This document shows, piece by piece, positions 12,543 through 23,883 of a DNA stretch of 64,000 nt. The notes under the pieces were generated by a model that was not told where the DNA came from, ran no database searches, and worked only from the letters and a program-made list of their open reading frames with translations. Every line of letters begins with the position of its first letter. The stretch's first letter is position 1. This DNA is from Hymenochaete sp. R1 (Eukaryota; Basidiomycota; Agaricomycetes; Hymenochaetales; Hymenochaetaceae). A program made the position numbers and the translations under genes. The stretch is from contig JAFREE010000013.1 in the NCBI GenBank assembly GCA_019400425.1, positions 62,001 to 126,000 on the forward strand, written 5' to 3'.

Positions 12543-14037
12543 TCAGCTTTCCCCACGATTTAACTTATCCAAACTCCGAGCACCCTGCTCTGTCCATTCC
12601 TCCCGTGTAACCCAGAACTCCTGCCTATTTTTCATGATATCAGCGAGAACAGCTCCTCCAAGGAAGACCATGTGTTTCCGGCGAGGGGGATCTTCAATAC
12701 GAATTTTGAATTTCTTGATGTTAGGAGAACATTAGAAGTGAGAAACACCACCTGGCAGATAAGAAAACACGTACGTTTAGTCGGCTGGGATCGCCGCCAA
12801 GAGTTCGAGTAAGGTACAGTTGCTTCATCTCCTTTTCGAGGCGACTCGGAAGCCCTGGATACATGCTTGAGCCACCAGAGAGGACGATATGCTTGTATAG
12901 CTCTGTCCGGACATCCACAGCTGCAGCTTGAATTGTCTGGAATAGCATTTCTAGAAAGAACCATACATATGAACATCATAGAATAAACAATATACCGAAA
13001 CGATCGTACCTGCAATCCCTGGCTGCTCGACATCGACGAGATGAGGCTGGAACATACATTCGGGTGCCTCGAATCTCTCTTGCCCAACCTTGATCACCCG
13101 TCCATCCGGGAGCGTGTAGTTCTCGACCAAAACAGTCGTCTCTTCCGCCAAGCGCATATCTAAATCCAGATCGTAACTCACATAACACAGCTTCTCCTTT
13201 ATCTGTTGGACGGTTTCGAAGTCGGCAGTCCGGTTGAATGCATATCCGCGCATAAGAAGCAATTTGATGAGATGACGAGTTACATCCCTTCCAGCAATAT
13301 CGAGCCGTCTAGTTAGGTGAGGAAGGGCAAAACCGTCGTATACTGGTACAACATGTGTAACACCATCACCCGAGTCGACGACGACGCCAGTCGTAAGACC
13401 TTGCGCATATAGTGTGAGGACCGCTTGGATAGCTACATAAAGGCCATCAAACCCGTAGGTCTCGAACATAACTTCGGCCATCCTGGCTCGATTCGCTTTC
13501 GGATTCATGGGAGGTTCCGTAAGGAGCACCTTGCGACCGTGAGGGTCTACCCGAAGCTTCTCGTAGAACGTATAATTCCAGAGGTGATGCATATCCTCCC
13601 AATTTCGGATGATGCCGTGCTCCATTGGTTGTGTGACTTGAAGATACGTCCGGGCCGCAGCGGCATCGTCACCGATCATAATGTCTTTGATAATTGCGTC
13701 TCCAACGCGTTCTTCAGCACGGAGGATGGGTCTTCCGACAATGGATGGGAAGACTGGGCATTTGGAGACGCGAGCGTACTTGGGTTAGCTTGTGATTAAC
13801 TTGGAAGTCGTGATCGGAGACGCACCATGCTCGGGGAAATTTGAACCTGCATATCCAACTTTAACAAACTGAAAGGAGAGACATGGATCCGATAGGTATC
13901 AGCGATAGGCAGGAATCAAGACAAGAGGATGCATCATCCCGAGCACGCAAGTGGGGCCCGAGATTGATGTTGCAACAGAGCAAATGGTCACGCACCCCGG
14001 TCCCGTTGTCAACTACGATTGGAGGTAAAGAGTCCAT
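12543..14037 (-). CDS. ARP2: Actin-related protein 2 (Arp2/3 complex subunit)
   Basis: On the minus strand, exons in transcription order: 14037-13996, 13868-13826, 13753-13010, 12950-12775, 12713-12543; 391 residues, the usual Arp2 length. It starts [14 protein letters not shown] and continues [18 protein letters not shown], the phosphate-1 loop of the actin fold. Later come [18 protein letters not shown] (phosphate-2 loop), the [13 protein letters not shown] block and [19 protein letters not shown]. The C-terminal [19 protein letters not shown] is diagnostic of Arp2 rather than actin or Arp3. Arp2 pairs with Arp3 to nucleate branched actin filaments, in fungi mainly at endocytic patches. All four introns fall inside conserved blocks that reconnect without gaps. 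Confidence 0.96.
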
Positions 14038-15768
14038 GACTGGAGCCAGCAGTTTTATTTATTTATTTGAATAGAAATCGCAGCACTTGGTCGCTACGGT
14101 CGTCGCTCGCGATGGTGGTCACTGTTCAAGGAAGTTGTGTAGGAAAGATATTGACTCTGTCTATGGTCGCCCGCGCGATGGACACGCCCAAGATTACATC
14201 ATCTTTGCTTACCAAAGTAAGCGTGACGGAGATTACGCGTGTCATGCGTGACACCCGCGCATCGAGCAAGAAGGGGGAAAGCACGCGACGTCGCCAGCCG
14301 ACGCGACTGTGATTCGAGCACGAACATGAGACCAAAGAGTGGCCCCCGACACTCTCGGCTTACTTCTTTTACGTTTCTTCTCAAAATGGGTATTGATCCG
14401 GGGGATCCTCTAAATCTCTGAACAATCTTTACAAAAGTTTGCGCCATCATTTCTGACACGGGCTTGGAGGTGTATCTTTATCGCAAACCCGGCCGGTGGG
14501 AGTAGACGCCCGACAGATACGGGTCCAGTCCGGCTTAGCGGGTGGTCACGGTCATTGGACACGGGAACATCTGTTGCGGACGGTGATGTGCGGTGCTAGA
14601 CCGAGATTGGTCAATTGGCTTCGGGACTGGATAGGAAACGAAACAGGGTGGCTACTGGAGATTTGAGATGGGGGAGCTGGGTGGGGAGGGGGGATGTCTT
14701 CGAAGTTCGGTGGCCCTGGACGGACGCAAGTGAGACAGAAAATGGGTCCGTATATGCGTCGTCTCGGTGTGTGCATAGACCACGGACTGGGCACGCGAAG
14801 AGGCGAAGTCAGGAGAAGTTTCGCGGGATGAGACAGGAGGAGGAGGAGCGTAATGCGAGGCGAAAAACCAAAGTCAATCGTGTAAAAGTTTAGGACGAGG
14901 AAAGGGAGACAGGAGAGACAAAGACTGAAGAAGTAAGTGCAGCGCGATTGGTTTCCTGGGACCCGGATGTGAAAAGAGCTGTGGACCGGGTGCGAGCACG
15001 CGGGAAGCAGGGGGTTCGAGCGGATCGAGATTTGAGGGCTACCCGTGGGCGATCGGCTGGCGCCCGCAGGTAACCTTATCGTTCCTTTTTTTTCATTTTA
15101 TTATTATTTTCACTCATCGCCATTTTCTCAAAAGTTGGATCTTTGAAAATCGCAGGAGGAAATGGATGTGGTGGCAATAAAGGGAATCGTATTACTCCCA
15201 CAGCGCTTGGTGGGAAGAAGGCGTTGGACGGGGATGGCATCGAAGAGAAGGGGGCGAGGTAAAATTCAAAATTTGACAGGAGTCAACAGCAACTGAATTG
15301 GACTGAATTGAAATAAGCGGCTTTGCAGACAGAAGGAGGAAAGGTGATGACATAATCAGTTTCTATTTATTTATTTATTTTTTTGCAGAGACACCAGGAA
15401 TTGAAATAATTGGAGAAAGAAGAGATCTACCCGAGCCAGCTTGTGCTCAAACCTCCGTTGCCTCGCGCACGTCTCCTCCAACCTGGCCCCCTTCCCTACC
15501 CTTTCTTTCCTTATTTCATCTCCTTCGCTCATTTATCTCCAGCTTCCTCTTTCTTTCCTTCCCCCCGTGCTTCTCCTCCCTCCGCAGTCCGCTTCTTTGC
15601 GGTCTACTCGTTCTGGGACAAACACACACACCCGTTCTCTTCTGTACACCTTCACCCATTCTGATCCCCGCCCCCGTCGGCCACCGTGACGTTCCCATCG
15701 TGAACGACGGATACCGATAGCTTATAGTCCGTCCACAACTCGACTTCTCCGTCCAAGCTATTTTTGGC
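14038..15768. promoter_or_regulatory. long shared 5' region between divergent ARP2 and HSF-type gene
   Basis: About 1.7 kb with no supported coding exon. It must hold the promoters of ARP2 (minus) and the HSF-type gene (plus). Visible elements: an ACGCGT box within repeated GCGTGAC words at about 14226-14262, a T-rich run at about 15087-15100 and 15363-15385, and a strongly C/T-rich stretch at 15480-15600 just ahead of the HSF ATG. Such pyrimidine tracts are common near fungal transcription starts. Function of any element is inference. Confidence 0.45.
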
Positions 15769-18700
15769 ATGGAGATTGAAGCTCAACCTCAGCCATTCCC
15801 TCATCATCTGGATTCCGCTCACTCCGAAGCTCACTTCTCTCCCGGTCTCCAACATAGCCAACACCATCAACATCAACCTAATTCAGACCACGCTCACACC
15901 CAATCATCCTCACCGGAGGGGACTGTAATCCTAGACGTGGCCCAGCAGGTTCAGTCTCGAGGCGCACAAGGTTCGTGGTCAATCGCAATTGAGTGCCCCC
16001 CACACTATCGACTTAGTGATTCAACTGACTCAACTACCGTAGTCGGTGGAACCTCCAGTATAATGAACTTGCAGGCCTCCACAGAGCCCACACCCTCTCC
16101 TTACTCTCCCGAGGATTCCACATCTTCTGCCTCCTCTAGTTATCCTTTCTACTCTCAACCACCTCCGCAATCCCAGCAATCCGAACGTTTGAGCCTCAAC
16201 ATACCTTCGCTTTCAGTCTCCGCGGGATCGGAAGGAATGACAAACTCTATAGTAACGGGAGGACGCAGTCCAATGGCTCCATCCCCGCATCCTAGCACAG
16301 CCAGTACAACACTCTCGCCTATAACCCCACGTTCTCCTTCTGACCTGCGTGCTTCAATGCCCGCTCACCTCTCGCGTTCACAACCATCCAACCCGAATCA
16401 AGCTAATGTCAACGGCTTTTCGTTACCATCAAACGACCATTCAGTTCATAGGAACGGCGGTGACATATTCGCTTATACGCCGCCCGACCCTCTACAGAAT
16501 GCCCCACATAATCCTGCCCAGGCACATACTCAATCAGGATTCGAGGCCGCTATTCACAGGAATGCAAATACTCTGCGTGGTATGAGCATGGGTCTCGGAA
16601 TTAATCAGGGTGTTGGTATTGGTGCGGACATTTCGACTCTCGCTGGCTCAACCCCTCAAATGAGCGCTTCAAGCATTCCGAAAAAGAGGGCGCTTGTGCC
16701 ATTGGACGTATCGGATGGGTCGCTGATGGATACGGCTAACGCAGATGCAGGGGGTTATTCGCCAGTGTCGGCAAATCATCTCACAATGAGCGGCTTGAGC
16801 CTCGCCATTCCCGTGAATCCACCGCCTAGTGCAGGTGGCTTGTATAGGTACGACGAAGACACGGACATTGATCTAGTCTCTGCTTCCTATGATTCGAACC
16901 CTGCATCTCTGCCACCACCTAATGCAGACGGTTACACTCATCCTCATTATCACACTGGGCATGCTCAATCAATCGAAGAGGAGGTGTCTCCTGTGGAGGG
17001 TAGTTTGAGTGCGAGCTCCGGCGCGGATGAAGACGCCGTTCTTGGTGGTATTGGCGCTGACGCGTTCAACGGTACTGGAATGGGGAAGGAACACATGGGT
17101 GGTAGCAATGGGTACCTCAACGGGAACGGTGCGAACGGCGTAGGTCACGGAAAGAGTGGGCCAAACAACTTCGTGTCCAAGCTGTACCAGTGCGTCTATT
17201 TCTCACCAATTCCCTTCCTTTTTTTGGTCTTCATCTGTCTATCTTCACCCGTCTCCATCCTTCCAACCTGCTCGTCCGTTATCTGCCAAGGTGGCAAATA
17301 GCGATATCAGATGTTATCTAAATCCCTCATTTCCGGGCATGGGTTCGGCCAGAGAGCGAGCGAAGTTGGTGCTCACCGACTCAGCTGACGTCTCCATATT
17401 GTTACACGTTTGCTCCCCACACCCCGCGCAGGGTCAGAAGCCGTGGCGGATGCGTTAAGGGTGGCTCGGCTCGGCTCCAGCTCGTAGCCACCTTCTCGCT
17501 GGCCCTGAGCAATATTCCTTTGCATGGTTCTTCCGTCCTCTTCGTGTAATCTTCTCGAAGTTGGCTTTTCGATGCCCTTCCGTAATTTAATTTTACTTCT
17601 CTTTTTTTTCTGCTTTATTTATTTACTATAAGTTTGCTGACTGTTTCTTTGCTTTCCTCGCTGCTATCAACTTACAACTCGTTACTTTGACCAATCTCGA
17701 TATTTTCGACACCAATGACTCGAACGGAATATCTTCACGTACTGGTTCTGATAACCTTTTTGCTCACATGCTCCTTCATCCACCAAATCGGGTCGAACTT
17801 CCCGTTTCTATCCAACGGTCATAAACTTTGATTTCTGGTGTTCTCCTATACTGCCTTTACATTTCGTTCATTTCGTGCATTCTCTGCTTCTCCTCATTGA
17901 CTGCTCTGGGTCTCACCTTTCCCTGATCGCAATTTCGGTCGTTCGCTTTTCGACGTGCTGAACCTCTCGGTTGCACGTGTTTTGATGTTGGTCCCTCACG
18001 ACGCGCATTGCGGCCCGCTTCCGTAACCGAAATGGGGAAATTTTGATTTCTGATTATTTTTTTTCTTCTTCTCATCGGGTATTCACTCTTCCTTCCCCCC
18101 TTATCCAAACCCAAACTACTTGTCGGCATTTCCCTTCGAACCCTTTCCTATCCTTTGACTGGGCTTGCTCCATTTGGGATGGACTCGACACCTGCGATCT
18201 TCACTCCCTGTCCCATCGCGAATTACCTTGGCGTTCCCCTCGGATATCTGTGGTGGAACGCGATATGGATCATGTCCCAAACGTGGTCTGGTGTTCTTTG
18301 CATCGGGCTTTGATCCACATCTGGATCTGTACATGTCTCCGTTGCGAAATACTGTGGGTCTAAAAACAGGATGATCAACGACCCCAAGTCAGCGCATTTC
18401 ATCCAATGGACTGAGTTGGGTACTAGGTATTTATTTTTCGCCCTATCCGCACAGGCGCCTTCATTGATTCATTGGGTCTTTTTTCAAGTTTCGTGGTGTC
18501 AAATGTGGGAGAATTCAGTCGTTCAATATTGGGTGTACATTTCAAGCATAACAACGTGAGTCGCCTTATCACCGTCGTCTTCGTTCTCATTCAATTGCAA
18601 TTGCTGAGTGCTCAATTTTTCTTCCATTTTGTTCGACCCCCCTTCCCCCCAAAAAAATTCAATTGCCTCCGTTCTATGGCTTCTTGCTGCGAAATGATGT

Positions 18701-19903
18701 GCGGGGGTTTCGGCGGATTCGACGATCAGTTCTCGAGCTTCGTCCGTCAATTAAACATGTACGGATTTCATAAAATCAACCGAGTGAGTGTCGAATTTCA
18801 TCCAGTATATCAATGTATTCCTGTCTTCGTTGGAAACAATTACTGAATGGACCCCGAAACGGACTACAGACACCACGGAACCAGCGTGGACCTGCCAGCG
18901 CCGGCGGTGCGATAGATACTGCGACACAGACCTGGGAGTTCTCTCATCCCAAGTTTCTCCGAGGTCGTCCGGACTTGCTTGAGGCGATCAAGCGCAAAGC
19001 ACTTGAACCCGACCCAGCCTCCAAGGCAAGAGTCGAGCTCCCAGGCGAAGTCGCTGCGCAGTTGATGCATATGCGTGAAAGCCAGAGGAGGGTCGTGAGG
19101 GCGCTGGAGTGCGAAAGGGCGAAAGTAGAGCGGCTGGTAGGATTTGTCAAGTGCCTGAGTGATGTGCTAGCGCGGGCTTGTCCTGGAAGTGGTGAGTACA
19201 CCGTAGTATTGGAACTGGCGCTTTTCGTTCTGAATTTGGCTAATTCGATGATCCTACAGTACCACCATTCCCGCCGGAATTATGGGACTTGGGCGAGCAT
19301 CATCCTTCCATTTTCGTCACAACGCCTGCGTCAGCTGCTCCTCCGTCTGCGGGTGGACGATATGTTGCTCCTATGCCGCCTCATGCGTTTGGTCATCCCG
19401 GTGCTCAAAATTTCAGTCCAAATTCGAGTCCTACCGGAGCAGAGTTTGATTTCTCACATCAACAACAACAACAGTACTCCATGAATGGACAAGGAACCGC
19501 TCAAGGCCAACACCATCTTCGACATGCGCAAAGCATGCAGCAAATGGCGTCGTATGACGCTTCGGCCTACGGCGGTTCTTCCACTGCCGCTTCTTCCGAT
19601 GCTGGAAGCATGGAGTTCGACGGTAATAGTTGTGGAGATAGGAAGCGGCAGCGAACAGAGGTGGAGTCGCGTGGGCGGCTCAATCGTGCAAGAAGTGATA
19701 GCGTACCCGTGGCATATGGCAATGCCAACGGATGGGGGAGACCTCGAACTGGGTCGGGCGTTTATGGTGCAGGAGGACCTATGGGGATGACGATGGGGGG
19801 GATGCCGAAAAGGGACTCGATGGTGCCAAATATCAGCGGGCAACATGCTCATGGACATACCGTCGGCAGTCCGCTTGCAAATGTGGTATCCAAAAGCGCA
19901 TGA
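15769..19903 (+). CDS. HSF-type transcription factor
   Basis: Exons 15769-17189, 18370-18426, 18489-18555, 18730-18783, 18870-19191 and 19260-19903 give 854 residues. Residues 1-465 are a Ser/Pro/Gln-rich disordered region. The heat-shock-factor DNA-binding domain then runs from NNFVSKLYQ through FIQWTELGTSFVVSN, FKHNNFSSFVRQLNMYGFHK and WEFSHPKFLRGRPDLL. FSSFVRQLNMYGFHK is the recognition helix. A heptad-like stretch follows (HMRESQRRVVRALECERAK), which could be a shortened HR-A/B trimerisation coil. The tail is Gly/Gln/Ser-rich and ends PLANVVSKSA. The first intron (17190-18369) is 1180 nt, about twenty times the local norm, and cuts the DNA-binding domain. Basidiomycetes have several HSF-fold factors (Hsf1, Skn7, Sfl1, Mga1 types). 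No receiver domain is present, which argues against Skn7. No symbol is given. Confidence 0.88.
17190..18369 (+). other. 1180-nt intron inside the HSF DNA-binding domain
   Basis: The donor follows the codons for the KLYQ helix and the acceptor precedes ATGATCAACGACCCC. The intron is rich in pyrimidine tracts, notably at 18050-18110. It contains no coding exon that I could fit. An ATG sits two bases inside the downstream exon, in frame, so a transcript starting in this intron could be translated. Confidence 0.75.
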
Positions 19904-21914
19904 GACCTCATCACAACTTTCGTCCCTCTAGCCCCCCACCCCCCCTTGGTTTTCTTCTTTCGGTCCTTCCTCCAGACGTCATTCGTCTCTTTCTTTTTCT
20001 GAGTCTTCACACCATATACGCTAGGCCCGTCGTTTATTTTCTTGAAATTCCGCATCAATCCATTCCATGGACATTCTTGACCATCATTCGTTCATTATAT
20101 TTTTTTTCCGCTTTCTTTCCTTTCACTTGCTCGTCAGTCCTTTTTTCTTCTTTACTTTCCCCCCTTTTTCTTCTTTCTTTTAGGGCAAGCAGCAATACGC
20201 AGCCTCTTGGGTCGTCAAACAGCACGTGCGTAACGTCCCGAAGATAGTCTTATAAACTACCTTCCCCTTTCCTCCATGTTTTCATTCACCCCCCCCCCCC
20301 CCCCCTCCTTTCCCAAATTCTCAACAAACCTTTTCGAGCCATACGCAGTAGTATTGCTTTATTGATGCATTCACAAAAAAATAATTCGGCATTGGTTTTG
20401 CGTCCTTCTATTTGTTCTGCTATATCTTTAAGCATATGTATTGGGCACTCATTCATCTCATCATCTGCGGGCTTTTTCTATTGCCCCGACGCCTCCATCT
20501 TCCTCTCGATTGGTTGCCTCTTGCTCCTGTAAAAGTATAATTGCGTGACCCATCTGATTTTTTCTTACGCATTTTATATTCGTCTCTTCCACTTGTTTAA
20601 GTTGCACATAACTGTACCGCTGCACCGTCAGAAGACCTCTTCGTACATATTTTTATGTCTTTTTTTATATTTCTTGATTATCCTTACACATCTCATTCTG
20701 TCTTCCCTTTCCCCCATTTTCATAGACTTGTAAAACTATTTTTGCCCCACTTCACTAGGAGGGTAGTCTTCAGTGGCATCTATTTTCAAACAGGTGTCTT
20801 TGCATCTGCTCGTTGAGACCGCCATCCTGGGTCTCGCATGTGCGTTTTTATTTATAATTTCATGTATTTGTGTCCGCCGTGATCATGTTATAATGAGAGC
20901 GCAACTCCAATCTATCAAATTCATCCTTTGAAATCTTGGTCCGTCCGCCCATCGCGGGACGAAGCGGCTCACGAAAGGCAATAGGGAAACAAAAAAGCTC
21001 GTTAGCGTGTCCATCGGTGCGTTTGATTGCAGCGCTCTTCCTACCACCTACGAACCGCTTTCCCTGCTGACGTTCATATTAGCTTTGGTTCCTTGGGTTT
21101 GGGGGTAAGAGGGGGATAATTGCTCGAGGATGAGGACGAGAGCCGCTGAGCCTGCTCAAAAGTCGGCCAGCAATTCGGTTTTTTTGAGTTACTCTATGTG
21201 TTCCTCGTTTCAGACCAGATAAAGTTTTCGCGTGGCTGATTTTAAAAACGATCCTTATCGAATATGTCCGAGTTGTCGAGAGCATGCCAATGCCGCATAG
21301 CTACGTGTCTCCATCCTGAAACCGACGTCGAGACAGGAGTAAAATCTTATTTGATTTCTTGGTTTATATGGGGCCTTTCACTTGAAAAGAGGTGGATAGA
21401 TTGCTTACGCAACAAGCGATGCTTTTTTTTTCGGTACAATCTCAAAACACGGTAAATCGAAAAAGCATTGTCAGAGCAGAATATCAAGATACCAGAAGGG
21501 ACGACGAGAAAGTGGATAAAAACGAAGTCGGGATAACTTGCCGCCAGCGACTAGAACGAGCGGTTCTCTGACCGCGTGCTTCGTGGGGCGCCTTGCCTTC
21601 GGACTGAGTACCTACGTGCACAGCCAGTGGCAAAAAAGCGGTCTCAGTAAATGTGAAAAAAGTGAACGAGGAAACGACAGTCGCACACCGAAATGTGCGT
21701 GACTCAAGATACTACAATATGCGAAAACATGCGATGATAGGACACCATCGCTTAGGACCTTGCCCTGATCCATGGATCCTGACTACGGCCTTTTCACTGT
21801 CATACTGCATCTCAACGGTGAAGAAAGACAGGGGGAAGAGAGAGAGAAAGATTGGGACACACGGTTAAATTACATTTCACGTACTTAACGGTGAAGCATG
21901 TCCGTCATACCCTC
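19904..21914. other. convergent gene-poor region
   Basis: About 2 kb between the HSF-type gene and the minus-strand gene ending at 21915. It holds long T- and C/T-rich tracts (3' flank of HSF), a 17-base C run at 20289-20305, and no exon I could support on either strand. Confidence 0.4.
20289..20305. repeat. poly-C homopolymer (17 nt)
   Basis: A run of seventeen C on the + strand in the 3' flank of the HSF-type gene. Confidence 0.9.
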
Positions 21915-23181
21915 TTACCCATCAACACGAGCATACGGGTGCCCGTTCTCCGTTCCGTAGCCATTTGCTGCGCGCAGCGCGAGGCGGGAGCTGCTGCTGC
22001 CGGCACCGTTAGACGGTGGAAGCGTTGCGGGGTCCGGATGCTCATAAAGTGCCGGTGCCTGATGAGGAGGGGGAGGTTGAAAAATATCCCCTGACTCGTC
22101 CACAACACCATCCATATGCCCGAGGTATTCTGCGAGCACGGGCTGTGACGGAGCAACGATTTGCATTGCGTCTAACAGGAGACTGGCGTGACGAGATAGA
22201 GATCAAAAAGATCAATGTAGGTATTTTCAAGCGCCTCTTAGGCGATGGACATACTCGTTTTCCGCCTGGACGGCTTTGAGTATGTGTTCTGCATGTTTTA
22301 ACTCTTTCAGAAGAGTTTCTCGGCGCTATTTGAGACACGGGAGTCCACGGTTATCAGCAACGTGGACCGACGCGAAAGGGGAGGCAAGATATGGCGTACC
22401 GAGAGGACGAAATCATATTGATCCTTCTTGCCGTGGTACCTAGTTCCACGAGTCAGCCTGCTACGCGACTGGAATAATAACGAACGAGAAAGTACTTCAA
22501 TCTGTACGAAGAGCTTTTAGATGTTGAATTCACATTCGAATGCTGCGTAAGCCATAGTTCAGCTTCTGGGTATTGGACTAGGCCACTTGTGTGTCATACC
22601 TTGAATTGGCCTGGGGCATCCGCATGCGAAGACAGCGTTGAAATGTGAACAGCAGCTTCATGTGATGGTCGGTCTATTATCATGACATCTTCCATGATGT
22701 CAAAGGATGTGAAATGGTCGTTGCAGTCTAAGCGACAGCGTCACCGTGGTCGTGAGCTTCAAGTCCTTTGTCCAACTTGAAGTCTCCCGAGCCTTTGGCA
22801 CGCATTGTGGGTCCGCCTTCTATCCTCATTACCAAATTAAGGTGATGATCAACCCTTTTCAGCCACCACAAGAGTCCATCCTTATATTTCCTGATTAAGA
22901 TCATTAGGCTTGCAAGAAGCTTTAGGGTTCGAAAGTAGGATCTGTCTCGTAGATAGATGGTGGTGATGATATATGAAAGGCGCAGGAACGTGCATGTGAG
23001 ATATCTGAAACTCTTCAGATGCGCAAAGTCTCAGATCACAGAAAAGGAATTTTCAGTTCTTGTACAATGTACAAGGTTAGTTGGTACCTGATTCGATAAG
23101 GATGAGAGCTTTGCGCAGGCCCGGGCGACTAAGATCATGCTCATGGAGTGGATATTGTACGAGACTCTTAGAGCACTCCAT
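21915..23181 (-). CDS. Unidentified six-exon gene, coiled-coil C-terminal half
   Basis: Exons in transcription order: 23181-23088, 23029-22745, 22673-22600, 22513-22400, 22325-22255, 22182-21915. They join in phase to 301 residues through five introns of 58-86 nt with GT..AG ends. The protein begins MECSKSLVQYPLHEHDLSRP. A hydrophobic/basic middle part follows (LASLMILIRKYKDGLLWW), then VHISTLSSHADAPGQFK, LTRGTRYHGKKDQYDFVLS and a clear heptad coil (RRETLLKELKHAEHILKAV). A Pro-rich stretch precedes the tail, which ends GHPYARVDG. I do not recognise the family. Support for coding comes from the consistent phase and charged helical composition. The ATG overlaps an AT-rich, TATA-like stretch and is preceded by an in-frame stop, so an extra upstream exon is possible. 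Confidence 0.55.
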
Positions 23182-23883
23182 TTATAATAAATTTTGGTGA
23201 AGAATGAATGATGGAGTATCAGGAGAACTTTGATGAAGACAAAAAAGTAAATTGGAAAGACTACATGCTTACACTGGGCGACACCCTTCGAATGTTAAAG
23301 AACCCTTGAAGGCGGGAATTTTTTGGTGATCAGTCAATGTGGAACGTGGCCTTTAGGTGGATGATTCGCACCACCGCAACGATGCTTGGTCCCAAAGCGC
23401 ATTTAAAAGAAGCCTCGAAGCTTTGAGGTAGTAGAAATATGCTCTGGCGTTTTTCATGAAAGTGGGCCTCGCAGAGATACTAGAATAAAGCATCCGTGCT
23501 ATGCGTACATATTTTTACTGTATTAGCGTCAGAGCGTTCGAGTCGATGAGGACAGCCTTCCACCGCATCAACGCTTATTTAGGCTCTACCGAGCTTGACT
23601 GGCGGCTGGAAAATAACCAAGCCGTTTGAAAGAGTCAGTTTCAACTATCATGCGGTGATCATAGTACATAAGCTGGAGCCTCCGAGTCTCGGCGGTGCAA
23701 CTACACACTCAGGACTCAGGCTATGTAGCAGTCTTATATGGATTTACTGAGATTATGTAATTTGAAAAGTTCTCACACTTAATTGCCAAAGGTCACGCGT
23801 CCATTCATGGACAACAGTTCCTTCTTATCCACGAGTTTTCCTCAGACCATTTACGACGGTTATACGCCAGACCGAAGGATAAC
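23182..23883. promoter_or_regulatory. divergent intergenic region
   Basis: About 700 nt between the divergent unidentified gene (minus) and the CID-domain gene (plus). An AATTTATTATAAATGG stretch (minus-strand reading) abuts the minus-strand ATG. No other feature was recognised. Confidence 0.35.

Noticed and set aside
19732..20247. 171-codon open frame at the end of the HSF gene
   Set aside because: It overlaps the last HSF exon in another frame and runs into T-rich 3' flank; a shadow of the real gene.
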